A stretch of 64,000 bases of DNA from Roseicyclus sp. (GTDB lineage Bacteria; Pseudomonadota; Alphaproteobacteria; Rhodobacterales; Rhodobacteraceae). Each line of letters begins with the position of its first letter. Within the stretch, counting starts at the first letter, position 1. Below the pieces are notes generated by a model. The model had not been told where the DNA came from, ran no database searches, and saw nothing but the letters and a program-made list of their open reading frames with translations. Shown piece after piece: positions 9,186-16,762 of this stretch. Made by a program: the position numbers and the translations under genes. The stretch lies in assembly GCA_018401055.1 (NCBI GenBank), contig JAGYLB010000109.1:37361-101360 (forward strand), in the 5' to 3' direction.

Positions 9186-9845
9186 ATGGGTTTGTCAGAC
9201 ATCATTGCCCGCATCGACGCGGCCACCGCTGCCGCTGGTCGCGCGCCGGGTGCGGTCACGCTGGTGGCCGTCTCCAAGGTGCAGCCGCCGGAACGGGTGG
9301 AGGCGGTGCTGGAGGCGGGGCAGCGCATCTTTGGCGAGAATCGCGTGCAGGAGGCCGCCGGGCGCTGGCCCGCGTTTCAGGAGCGTTATGCGGGCATCTC
9401 GCTGCATCTGATCGGCCCCTTGCAGACCAACAAGGCGCGTCAGGCCGTCGAGATGTTCGACGTGATCCAGACGCTGGACCGGCCCAAGCTTGCCACCACC
9501 TTGGCGCGGCTGGCCGACGAACGGGGGCAAAGCCCCGAGGTTTTCATCCAAGTCAACACCGGGGCCGAGCCGCAGAAGGCGGGCATCTTGCCCGACGAGA
9601 CGGACGCTTTCGTGGCCGAGGTGCGGCGACTGGGCCTGCCGCTTGCGGGCCTGATGTGCATCCCTCCCGTGGAGGAGGATCCTGGCGCGCATTTCGCGAT
9701 GCTGGCGCAGATGGCCGAACGCAACGGGCTGAGCGGCCTGTCGATGGGCATGTCGGCGGATTTCGAGGCAGCGATCTCGATGGGCGCGACCCATGTGCGC
9801 GTCGGGTCTGCGATCTTTGGGGCGCGGGCCTATGAAATTGCGTAG
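9186..9845 (+). CDS. YggS/PROSC family pyridoxal-5'-phosphate homeostasis protein
   Basis: A 219-residue single-domain PLP-binding barrel protein of the YggS/PLPBP family, which holds and buffers PLP and has no known catalysis. PLP lysine K31 is in LVAVSKVQP; other signatures are FGENRVQEA, HLIGPLQTNKAR, FIQVNTGAEPQKAG, GLMCIPP and GLSMGMSADFEAAI followed by VRVGSAIFG (phosphate-binding loop). Intact frame. It follows the porin terminator closely, so its promoter should lie in the 9115-9185 gap. Its TAG stop shares its last base with a palindromic element. Confidence 0.93.
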   Translation: MGLSDIIARIDAATAAAGRAPGAVTLVAVSKVQPPERVEAVLEAGQRIFGENRVQEAAGRWPAFQERYAGISLHLIGPLQTNKARQAVEMFDVIQTLDRPKLATTLARLADERGQSPEVFIQVNTGAEPQKAGILPDETDAFVAEVRRLGLPLAGLMCIPPVEEDPGAHFAMLAQMAERNGLSGLSMGMSADFEAAISMGATHVRVGSAIFGARAYEIA

Positions 9846-9904
9846 GTGCGCCTGAAGGCAGCACCCTACCCAAGCGCGCCGCAGGGTGTGCCTTCAGGCG
9901 CACC
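9845..9904. repeat. interspersed palindromic element, copy 1
   Basis: Arms GGTGCGCCTGAAGGC (9845-9859) and GCCTTCAGGCGCACC (9890-9904) are perfect inverted repeats. A further imperfect pair (GCACCCT / AGGGTG) lies inside, giving a long hairpin. The element exactly fills the convergent gap: the left arm begins on the last base of the YggS stop and the right arm ends one base before the stop of the minus-strand transpeptidase. Related copies lie at 31410 and 43698. Confidence 0.75.
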
Positions 9905-10422
9905 TTACCTTCCCGTCAACGCCTCTGGCACGACCAGCCGCGTCTGGAACCCGATGCGCGCCACAATCCAGCGTAGATCCTGTGGGGCCAGCGCCACGCA
10001 GCCCGCTGTGGCATAACCCGGCCGCCGCCACGCATGGACAAAGATGCCCGAGCCGCGCCCGCGTTCGGCTTGGGGCCAGTTCCAGTCGGTGATCAGCACG
10101 ATGTCATAGAGCGGATCGGCCCGGCGCAGCGTCTCGTGGTTCGCGGCCAAGGGCGCGCGGACCATCTGGTTGTAATCCTCATGTTTCGGGTCGTCGCACC
10201 ACAGATCGCCCGGCCGGATCGGCACCGCCCAGTCGCAGGGCCGCGCAACACGGTCGGGGCGCCAAAGGCATCCGATGATGCAATGCGTGCCCGACGGCGT
10301 GCCGCCATCTCCCTCGCGCTCTGCGCGCCCGCAACGACACCGCCCCGCCCGAGCGTGCAGGGGAAGAGCCGCCCGCGAAACCGCAGGCCCATGGGCGTGA
10401 CGACCATATCCGTGGCTTTCAC
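9905..10422 (-). CDS. YkuD-like L,D-transpeptidase family protein (frameshifted)
   Basis: Short YkuD-type protein, about 170 residues, of a form common in Rhodobacteraceae. The N-terminus, from a GTG at 10420-10422, gives TDMVVTPMGLRFRGRLFPC. After a break near 10200-10230 the frame continues with IVLITDWNWPQ and FVHAWRRPGYATAGCVAL, in which the H and the TAGC cysteine are the expected catalytic pair of a divergent YkuD domain. I see no clear signal peptide. The start overlaps the ribA stop as GTGA, so it is cotranscribed with ribA. Substrate unknown; peptidoglycan crosslinking is the family role. Confidence 0.75.
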
Positions 10423-11510
10423 AGCAGATGTCCCGATTTCGCGCGCTTCACGTTCAGGTAATGCGCATTGTGGCGGTTGGTTCCGGTGATCAGCGGCACA
10501 CGCTCGGTCACGGCGATCCCTTCGGCTTGCATCATGGCGACCTTGCGGGGGTTGTTCGTCATCAGTCGCACCGCGCCAAATCCCATCCGCCGCAGCAGGT
10601 CCGCCCCGATGCGGAAATCGCGCTCGTCATCTTCGAAGCCCAGCCTGTGATTCGCCTCGACCGTGTCGAAACCCTGATCTTGCAGCGAATAGGCGCGCAT
10701 CTTGTTGGCCAGCCCAATCCCCCGCCCTTCTTGGTTGAGGTAGAACAGCACGCCCGCGCCTGCGCGCCCCATCTCGGCCAAGGCGGTGCGCAATTGCGGG
10801 CCGCAGTCGCATTTGAGACTGCCCAGAACGTCGCCGGTGAAACACGCCGAATGCAGCCGCGCCAGAACCGGCGCATCACGGTCGGGACGGCCGATTTCGA
10901 TGGCGTAATGCTCAACGCCGCCATTGTCGGGGCGAAAGATATGCAGCCGCCCGGCCTCGGACGCTTCCATCGGCAGACGCGCGGCGGCGACGGGCAAGAG
11001 CGGGTGGTGCAGCGCAAGATCGGCCGCCGCGGCCTCGGGCGTCAGGCGGGTGGCCATCATTTCTGTCGCAAGGGCCTCTGGCCGGTCGGTCTCCAGCGTG
11101 ACCATGGCGGGCAAAAGCTGCGCCGATTTCGCCAGCAACAGCGCCAGCCGGTGCAGCCCTGCGGCGCCTTCACGCGCGGTGACCAGCGGGCCCTTCATCG
11201 GCGCGGCCAGATCCAGCGCCGGGTCGGCCAGCGCGCGCACCCAAGGGGCATCGACATCGCCCGGCAGGACCACGCGCGCCAGATCGCCGTCATAGGCGCG
11301 CGCCTTGAGCGTTTCGGCACGGTGCAAGGTGATCGCGACCTGCGCCCGGCCGGGCAGGGCACGCAGCGCGTCAAGCCGGCCCTGCGTCAGCGTCTCGGCG
11401 GCCAGCGCGACAATGCCCAGCGTGCCAGCCCCGATGACCACGGGCAGGCCCACGCGCAGATCGGACCGCGCGCGCGCCACAAGTTCGGATTGGGTGGGCA
11501 GAAGGCTCAT
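10419..11510 (-). CDS. ribA: GTP cyclohydrolase II with N-terminal RibB-like region
   Basis: First committed enzyme of riboflavin synthesis: GTP to 2,5-diamino-6-ribosylamino-pyrimidinone phosphate. The C-terminal half holds the GTP cyclohydrolase II domain: RLHSACFTGDVLGSLKCDCG with the three zinc cysteines, FYLNQEGRGIGLANKMRAY, TVEANHRLGF and LMTNNPRK. The N-terminal half (about 1-170) resembles the long alphaproteobacterial form, a degenerate DHBP-synthase-like region. 363 residues, intact. It is followed, with overlap, by the L,D-transpeptidase gene. I see no FMN riboswitch upstream in the 140-base gap to the divergent response-regulator gene. Confidence 0.93.
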   Translation of the reverse strand: MSLLPTQSELVARARSDLRVGLPVVIGAGTLGIVALAAETLTQGRLDALRALPGRAQVAITLHRAETLKARAYDGDLARVVLPGDVDAPWVRALADPALDLAAPMKGPLVTAREGAAGLHRLALLLAKSAQLLPAMVTLETDRPEALATEMMATRLTPEAAAADLALHHPLLPVAAARLPMEASEAGRLHIFRPDNGGVEHYAIEIGRPDRDAPVLARLHSACFTGDVLGSLKCDCGPQLRTALAEMGRAGAGVLFYLNQEGRGIGLANKMRAYSLQDQGFDTVEANHRLGFEDDERDFRIGADLLRRMGFGAVRLMTNNPRKVAMMQAEGIAVTERVPLITGTNRHNAHYLNVKRAKSGHLL

Positions 11511-11651
11511 GGCTTCTGTCTACTGCCAGCGGACAGGATTTGAAACATTCCCTCGCGCCGCGACACGTCGGCGTGAGATTGTCTTTCAATGCGTTGTCAA
11601 ACGCGATGGCTGCGGCAAAGTGCAGGTCATGTGACACAAGGAGCCCCGGAC

Positions 11652-12338
11652 ATGGCGACGCTGAAAAAGATCTTGCTGGTGGACGATGACGACGATCTGC
11701 GCGAGGCGCTGAGCGAACAGCTGGTCATGACGGAGGATTTCGACGTCTTCGAAGCCAGCACCGGCATGCAGGGCATGGAGCGCGCCCGCGAGGCGATCTA
11801 TGACCTCGTGATCCTCGACGTGGGTCTGCCGGACACCGATGGGCGCGAGCTGTGCCGCCTGATGCGCAAGCAAGGCGTGAAATGCCCGATCCTGATGCTG
11901 ACGGGTCATGACAGCGACGCGGACACCATCCTCGGCCTTGACGCGGGTGCCAATGATTACGTCACCAAGCCGTTCCGCTTTCCCGTGCTTCTGGCCCGCG
12001 TCCGCGCACAGCTGCGCACCCATGAGCAGAGCGAGGATGCGGTGTTCCAGCTTGGGCCCTACACCTTCAAGCCGTCGATGAAGATGCTCTTGACCGAGGA
12101 TGACAAGAAGATCCGCCTGACCGAGAAAGAGACGAACATCCTCAAGTTCCTGTATCGCGCCCAAGATGGCGTCGTCGCCCGCGACGTGCTCTTGCACGAG
12201 GTCTGGGGCTACAATGCTGGCGTCACCACCCACACGCTGGAAACCCACATCTACCGTCTGCGCCAAAAGATCGAACCCGATCCCTCTAACGCGCGCCTGC
12301 TGGTCACCGAAAGTGGCGGCTATCGGCTGGTGGCCTGA
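11652..12338 (+). CDS. OmpR-family response regulator transcription factor
   Basis: A 228-residue two-component regulator. The receiver domain (about 4-120) has the acidic pocket DDDDD at 11-15, the phospho-acceptor D56 in LVILDVGLP, T in LMLTGHD and K in TKPFRF. The C-terminal winged helix (about 135-227) has RLTEKETNILKFLY and THTLETHIYRLRQKI, the recognition helix. It closely resembles the conserved alphaproteobacterial envelope regulator CenR, but I cannot confirm orthology. No histidine kinase is adjacent. The start is preceded by AAGGAG. The frame is intact and a terminator lies downstream. Confidence 0.92.
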   Translation: MATLKKILLVDDDDDLREALSEQLVMTEDFDVFEASTGMQGMERAREAIYDLVILDVGLPDTDGRELCRLMRKQGVKCPILMLTGHDSDADTILGLDAGANDYVTKPFRFPVLLARVRAQLRTHEQSEDAVFQLGPYTFKPSMKMLLTEDDKKIRLTEKETNILKFLYRAQDGVVARDVLLHEVWGYNAGVTTHTLETHIYRLRQKIEPDPSNARLLVTESGGYRLVA

Positions 12339-12356
12339 CCACCCGCCTCTAGTCTA

Positions 12357-12370
12357 TTGATTCAGATCAA
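12357..12370. promoter_or_regulatory. perfect FNR/FnrL-type box
   Basis: TTGATTCAGATCAA matches TTGAT-N4-ATCAA, the FNR/CRP-family anaerobic consensus, with both half-sites perfect. It partly overlaps a 7-bp hairpin, TCAAGGT-GCA-ACCTTGA (12367-12383). It lies 19 bases after the response-regulator stop and 221 bases before the next gene start, with a strong terminator in between, so its target is unclear. Confidence 0.55.
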
Positions 12371-12424
12371 GGTGCAACCTTGAGTTGTTTCGCAAGATGA
12401 TCTTACAACCTCCCTGTTGGACTT

Positions 12425-12457
12425 GGCCCGGCTCCTTTGGACCGGGCCGTTTTTCTT
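12425..12457 (+). terminator. rho-independent terminator
   Basis: Stem GGCCCGG (12425-12431) / CCGGGCC (12442-12448) with an extra inner TCC/GGA pairing and TTT loop, followed by GTTTTTCTT. It would end the response-regulator transcript, or a short RNA started at the FNR box just upstream. Confidence 0.85.
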
Positions 12458-12590
12458 GCGGTTCGGCGTGGCGACGATAAAATCGGACCCTGCGCCCGTT
12501 GTCGCAGCAAGGCGGGCCTGCTAGCGTCACTGGGGGCGCACGATGGGTCTAGTGTGCCCTGCAGCTTCAACCGACCCCGGAGTTTCCCGA

Positions 12591-12914
12591 ATGCTTTCCC
12601 GCCTGCCCATGCTCTGTCTTGGGCTTTCCTTGTCTTGCGCAACCGCAGCCGCTGCACAGGACATTCAGTATACACTGATCAACTCCAGCTCCGGAGTTCT
12701 GATGGAGTTCTACACCGGCCCCGTCTCGGCCCCCGAATGGGGCGACGATCTGCTGGGCGCCGATGTGCTGGCACCCGGTGAAAGCGCCACGGTGACGATC
12801 GCCGACGGCCAGACCGAATGCGCCTATGACCTGTTGTTCATTTTCGATGACAACACCGAGGTGAGCGATACGGTCGACATCTGCGAACTGGCCAGCTACG
12901 AGCTGTTAGACTGA
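12591..12914 (+). CDS. small secreted protein of unknown function
   Basis: A 107-residue protein with a signal peptide (MLSRLPMLCLGLSLSCATAAAAQ, probable cleavage after AAA-Q). The mature part reads as a small beta-rich domain: YTLINSSSGVLMEFYTGP, WGDDLLGADVLAPGE, TVTIADGQTECAYDLLFIF and SDTVDIC. Two cysteines (in TECAY and VDICE) could form a disulfide. I recall similar small periplasmic proteins across Rhodobacterales, all without known function. GGAG upstream supports this start over the earlier in-frame ATG at 12543. Intact frame. Confidence 0.7.
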   Translation: MLSRLPMLCLGLSLSCATAAAAQDIQYTLINSSSGVLMEFYTGPVSAPEWGDDLLGADVLAPGESATVTIADGQTECAYDLLFIFDDNTEVSDTVDICELASYELLD

Positions 12915-13010
12915 TCGGCACCCCGCGCAGGGAGGTGGGTGGCGGTCAAGGGGCCGCCACCTTCCCGAAATGCCCTGCCCGCGCCGATATCCGATATAGG
13001 ATCCCACGAC

Positions 13011-13799
13011 ATGCCCTTCACCCTCGCCACATGGAACATCAACTCGGTCCGGCTGCGCGCCGATCTTGTGCTGAAGCTCCTGGCAGACGAAGCGCCCGAC
13101 GTGCTGTGCCTGCAGGAATGTAAGTCGCCGGTCGAAAAGATGCCGCTCGATGTGTTCGCCGCCGCGGGCTACGGCCACGTCGTCGCCCGAGGGCAAAAGG
13201 GCTACAACGGCGTTGCCATCTTGTCGCGCCTGCCGCTTGAGGATGTGGGCCACCGCGACATGTGCGCCAAGGGCGACGCCCGCCACGTCGCGGCCCGGCT
13301 CGACAACGGGGTCACCATCCACAATTTCTATGTCCCCGCCGGCGGGGATGAACCGGACCGGACGGTGAACGAGAAATTCGGCCACAAGCTCGATTTCCTG
13401 ACCGAGATGCGCGATTGGTTCGGCACCGACCGGCCCGAAAAGTCGATCCTCGTCGGCGATCTGAACATCGCCCCGCGCGAGGATGACGTCTGGTCGCACA
13501 AGGCATTGCTCAAGGTGGTCAGCCACACCCCCATCGAGGTGGAGCATATGGCGCAGGTGCAAGACGCGGGCGGCTGGGTCGACATCACCCGGCAGGACAT
13601 CCCCGAGGGGCTGCTTTACAGCTGGTGGTCTTACCGCGCGCGCGACTGGGATGACGCCGACAAGGGCCGCAGGCTCGACCATGTCTGGGCCACGCCCGAC
13701 ATCTCGAACGCCGCCCATTCCAGCCGCATCCTGCGCGATGCGCGCGGCTGGACCCAGCCCAGCGACCACGTGCCGGTTTTCGCGACATTCGACCTCTGA
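13011..13799 (+). CDS. xthA: exodeoxyribonuclease III / AP endonuclease
   Basis: Endonuclease/exonuclease/phosphatase-fold enzyme of base-excision repair that cleaves at abasic sites and trims 3' ends. 262 residues, the usual length. Conserved metal/catalytic segments: TWNINSVR, LCLQECKSP (metal-ligand E36), GYNGVAILSR, VGDLNIAP (D and N), RLDHVWAT and PSDHVPV (general-base D-H). The frame is intact; the ATG lies 96 bases after the previous gene. Its downstream neighbour is a thioredoxin-fold protein. Confidence 0.92.
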   Translation: MPFTLATWNINSVRLRADLVLKLLADEAPDVLCLQECKSPVEKMPLDVFAAAGYGHVVARGQKGYNGVAILSRLPLEDVGHRDMCAKGDARHVAARLDNGVTIHNFYVPAGGDEPDRTVNEKFGHKLDFLTEMRDWFGTDRPEKSILVGDLNIAPREDDVWSHKALLKVVSHTPIEVEHMAQVQDAGGWVDITRQDIPEGLLYSWWSYRARDWDDADKGRRLDHVWATPDISNAAHSSRILRDARGWTQPSDHVPVFATFDL

Positions 13800-13845
13800 A
13801 CCCTTGGCGCGCGGACCCGCGGCGCGCATATAGGGCGCAACGCGC

Positions 13846-14784
13846 ATGGATATGACGGAGACGACGATGCTGGAACTCGGACAGGGCCAGACAGCCGCAA
13901 CCGACCTGATCAAGGACGGCACAGAGGCGACATTCATGGCCGACGTGATCGAGGGCAGCCGCGAGGTGCCCGTGATCGTCGATTTCTGGGCCACCTGGTG
14001 CGGGCCGTGCAAGACGCTCGGCCCGATGCTGGAGGCAGCGGTGACGGCGGCCAAGGGCAAGGTCCGGATGGTCAAGATCGACGTCGACCGCGAACAGCGG
14101 CTGGCGGGCGCGCTGGCGCAACAGGGTTTGCCGTTGCAATCCATTCCGACCGTCGTGGCGTTTTTCGGCGGCCGCCCTGTCGATATGTTTCAGGGAGCCA
14201 TCCCGCAAAGCCAGATCCGTGATTTCATCGACCGGTTGACCGCGCTGACTGGGGATGGCGGGCTGGCCGAGGCGGTCGAGGCCGCCGAACAGATGCTGGC
14301 CGAGGGCGCCGCGCTTGAGGCCGCGCAGGTCTTTGCCGGCATCTTGGAAGAAGAACCCGAGCACGCGGGCGCGATGGGCGGGCTTGCCCGCGCGCATCTG
14401 GCAATGGGCGAGCTGGACAAGGCCGAGGGCATCTTGAACACCGCCCCCGCCAAAATCGCGACCGCCCCCGAGCTGGAGGCCGTGCGCGCCCAGATCGCGC
14501 TGGCCCGACAGGCCGCCAAGGCTGGCCCGCTCGCCGATCTTCAGGCCGCCGTCGAGGCCGATCCGGGCAACCCTCAGGCGCGGTTCGACTACGCACTCGC
14601 GCTGTACGCCGGTGGGCAGGTGCAAGAGGCGGTGGATGAATTGCTCGAATTGTTCCGGCGCGACCGTGAGTGGAACGATGGGGCCGCAAAAAAGCAACTC
14701 TTCACCATTTTCGACGCGCTCAAGCCGCAAGATCCGATCGCATTGGCCGGGCGGCGCAGGCTCAGCTCGATGATCTTTGCCTGA
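13846..14784 (+). CDS. thioredoxin-TPR protein (CnoX/YbbN-like chaperedoxin)
   Basis: About 312 residues. The thioredoxin domain (about 30-130) has active site WATWCGPCK and a cis-Pro IPTVVAF. A helical tetratricopeptide-like C-terminal half (about 140-305) has repeats such as AAEQMLAEGAALEAAQVFA and LARAHLAMGELDKAEGI. This is the CnoX/YbbN layout, proteins that protect unfolded clients from oxidation and hand them to chaperones; some keep an active CxxC, as here. Three candidate ATGs lie within 21 bases (13846, 13852, 13867), so the start is uncertain. Intact frame; the Lon-N-like gene follows. Confidence 0.87.
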   Translation: MDMTETTMLELGQGQTAATDLIKDGTEATFMADVIEGSREVPVIVDFWATWCGPCKTLGPMLEAAVTAAKGKVRMVKIDVDREQRLAGALAQQGLPLQSIPTVVAFFGGRPVDMFQGAIPQSQIRDFIDRLTALTGDGGLAEAVEAAEQMLAEGAALEAAQVFAGILEEEPEHAGAMGGLARAHLAMGELDKAEGILNTAPAKIATAPELEAVRAQIALARQAAKAGPLADLQAAVEADPGNPQARFDYALALYAGGQVQEAVDELLELFRRDREWNDGAAKKQLFTIFDALKPQDPIALAGRRRLSSMIFA

Positions 14785-14805
14785 TCGCCTTGGGGGGCTA
14801 GTTCC

Positions 14806-15458
14806 ATGCCCATGATGACAGTACATGACCTGCCCGAGACGATCCCGATCTTTCCGCTGCCCGGCGCGCTTCTGCTGCCCCGGGCACGCCTGCCGCTGCA
14901 TATCTTCGAGCCGCGCTATCTGGCGATGCTCGATGACGCGCTCAAGACGCCCCACCGGCTGATCGGCATGGTGCAATCGCGCGAGGTGCCCGGCTCGTCG
15001 GAAAAGCGCCTGCATGCCATCGGCTGCGCTTGAGCCAGGTCACGCAATTCTCGGAAACCGAGGATGGGCGCTACATGATCACGCTGGCGGGCATGTCCCG
15101 GTTCCGCATCAAGCAGGAGGTGACGGGGTTCACGCCCTATCGCCGCGTCGATGTGTCGTGGGACGGGTTTGCTGCCGATCTTGGCCCGACCGAGGTCGAC
15201 CACGGCTTCAACCGCCCCCGGTTTCTTGATCTTCTGGGCCGCTATTTCGACGCCATGTCGCTGTCGACCGATTGGGACAGCATGAAAGAGGCCGAGGATG
15301 AGCTGCTGATCAACTCGCTGTCGATGCTTTGTCCTTTCCCTCCCGAGGAAAAGCAGGCCCTGCTCGAGGCACCATCGCTCAGCACCCGGCGCGAGACCCT
15401 CGTCACCCTGATCGAGTTTGCACTGCGCGGCAGCGGACCCGAGGAACAGATGCAATGA
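14806..15458 (+). CDS. Lon N-terminal (LON substrate-binding) domain protein (frameshifted)
   Basis: About 216 residues resembling the N-terminal substrate-binding domain of Lon protease without ATPase or protease parts (PF02190 type). N-terminal signatures are [26 protein letters not shown] and LIGMVQ; after the break come [14 protein letters not shown] and the helical part ending [10 protein letters not shown]. The frame breaks at about 15025: compared with the family, a GR dipeptide is missing, as if about 7 bases between short GCGC repeats were lost. The stop overlaps the Trm112 start as ATGCAATGA. Role unknown; probably an adaptor. Confidence 0.82.
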
Positions 15459-15640
15459 GCGAGGCGGACGCCCCGACCGACCGCCGCATGCTCGAGGCGC
15501 TCGTCTGTCCCATGACCCATGCGCCCCTGAGCTATGACGCAGACCGGCAGGAACTGGTGTCGAAGGCCGCGCATCTGGCCTTTCCGATCCGCGACGGCAT
15601 TCCGATCATGCTGGAAAGCGAGGCGCGCGCGCTGGAGTGA
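15455..15640 (+). CDS. Trm112/UPF0434 family small protein
   Basis: A 61-residue Trm112-like protein (YcaR family). Core: [37 protein letters not shown] and ML. The usual four zinc cysteines are reduced to one (CPMT), common in bacterial members. Trm112 proteins in other organisms activate methyltransferases; the bacterial role is not established. It overlaps the Lon-N-like gene and probably shares its operon. Intact. Confidence 0.85.
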   Translation: MSEADAPTDRRMLEALVCPMTHAPLSYDADRQELVSKAAHLAFPIRDGIPIMLESEARALE

Positions 15641-15645
15641 GGCAG

Positions 15646-16089
15646 TCAGCCGCGTGGCATGTCCTGAGGCGGTTGCCACGGCGGGGCAGGCGCGCGGTTC
15701 AGGATCAAGCCGATCACCAGCGCGATGGCTCCGAAGAACACGCCAAACATCGTGCTCACGCCCACGAGCATGCTCGAAACGAGCGCCGCGCTCATCGCCG
15801 CGTCGTCGTCGAGAAGGCTCTGCGCCGTGTGGTCGTCGAACTGTTGCCCCAGCGCCGAGGCCAGCAAGAACGGCATCACGATCAGGGTCGCGGCCAGGCC
15901 CAGGAACCCACGCCCCCAGGCCTGACGACCCGACGGCGCCTTGAGCGCGGCAATGGCGGTCCCCATGCAGGCGAGACCCGAAAGAACAGCCGTGAACGCC
16001 ATGTTGTTGGATGCCACGGCAAAGGTGAAGGCGGTCAGAAGCGATGCTGTTCCCAAAAAGATAGCGGCGATGAAGCGATTCACGGTCAT
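15646..16089 (-). CDS. four-helix inner-membrane protein, unknown function
   Basis: A 147-residue hydrophobic protein with about four transmembrane segments: RFIAAIFLGTASLLTAFTFA, MAFTAVLSGLACMGTAIAAL, FLGLAATLIVMPFLLASALG and VSTMFGVFFGAIALVIGLIL, with a proline-rich C-terminal tail. I chose the ATG at 16087-16089 because AAGGGG precedes it; the upstream in-frame start lacks a ribosome site. It converges on Trm112 with 5 bases between stops. No recognised domain. Confidence 0.6.
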   Translation of the reverse strand: MTVNRFIAAIFLGTASLLTAFTFAVASNNMAFTAVLSGLACMGTAIAALKAPSGRQAWGRGFLGLAATLIVMPFLLASALGQQFDDHTAQSLLDDDAAMSAALVSSMLVGVSTMFGVFFGAIALVIGLILNRAPAPPWQPPQDMPRG

Positions 16090-16361
16090 GGCATGCCCCT
16101 TGGTCCGGTTTTGCCCGAGAAAATAGACCAAGCATGGCGCAGGGTCAGGTCAGGGTTTCCGTAGACCGCCGCCCTGATCCCGGGCTGCGTTCCGGCTGCT
16201 CTTAGCAGCGTGATGTCGCGAACCTGTGAACTTCGATGCGCCCAACATTCTCAGCTCCTCTGCAAGCCGGGAAAGCCGAGTGGAAAACTCCCGCCCCAAA
16301 CGGTCCAGTTTTCAGAGGCAGGCCATGCCTCAGGATCCGGCTGAAGAAGAAAGATGACGCC
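16090..16361. other. intergenic region, no gene seen
   Basis: About 270 bases between divergent genes. It holds a small palindrome (GAGGCA-GGCCA-TGCCTC, around 16314-16330) but no convincing coding frame or RNA gene. The promoter of the minus-strand membrane protein should lie at its left end. Confidence 0.5.
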
Positions 16362-16395
16362 TTTACAAAACTAGGTTTGTGGTTATATTTGTCCC
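16362..16395 (+). promoter_or_regulatory. arsR-permease promoter with operator in the spacer
   Basis: TTTACA (16362-16367), a 16-base spacer and TATATT (16384-16389) form a good -35/-10 pair. The 16-mer ACAAAACTAGGTTTGT (16365-16380) is a near-perfect dyad (14 of 16) covering the spacer, a typical place for an ArsR-family repressor. Transcription would start about 7 bases after the -10, at or next to the ATG at 16396, with no Shine-Dalgarno visible, suggesting a leaderless message. Confidence 0.55.
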
Positions 16396-16713
16396 ATGAG
16401 CACAACAATGCCCCATTCCCGCGCGCTTGCCGCCCTTGGCCACGATGCCCGCTTGTCGATCTTTCGCCTGCTGGTGCGGGCGGGACCGGATGGCCTGCGC
16501 GTGGGCGATATCGGCGAGCATCTGAGCCTTGCCCCCTCAACGCTGGCCCATCACCTCTCGACCTTGGTCGATGCTGGCCTTGTGTTGCAGGACCGGCAAG
16601 GGCGCGAAGTGTTCAACCGTGTCGATGTGTCCGCAATGCGCGGGCTGGTCGGCTTCCTGACGTCCGAATGCTGCTCGGGCGTCACCCTGCGTCCCTCCGA
16701 GGATGCCGCATGA
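16396..16713 (+). CDS. ArsR-family metalloregulator
   Basis: A 105-residue winged-helix repressor. DNA-binding region (about 8-70): RALAALGHDARLSIFRLLV, VGDIGEHLSLAPSTLAHHLS (recognition helix) and LVLQDRQGREVFNRVD. The C-terminus carries a vicinal cysteine pair, TSECCSG, a likely As(III)-type thiol site as in ArsR variants with C-terminal cysteines. It lies 49 bases upstream of a permease gene on the same strand and is probably its autoregulated repressor, through the dyad in its promoter. Intact. Confidence 0.88.
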   Translation: MSTTMPHSRALAALGHDARLSIFRLLVRAGPDGLRVGDIGEHLSLAPSTLAHHLSTLVDAGLVLQDRQGREVFNRVDVSAMRGLVGFLTSECCSGVTLRPSEDAA

Positions 16714-16762
16714 TGGACAGCACTCTTGCCCTCAATATATCCATAAATCCGGAGATCTGGTG

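Noticed and set aside
10093..10422. Separate small gene upstream of the L,D-transpeptidase fragment
   Set aside because: It is the N-terminal half of the same protein in another frame; joining gives one YkuD-type protein.
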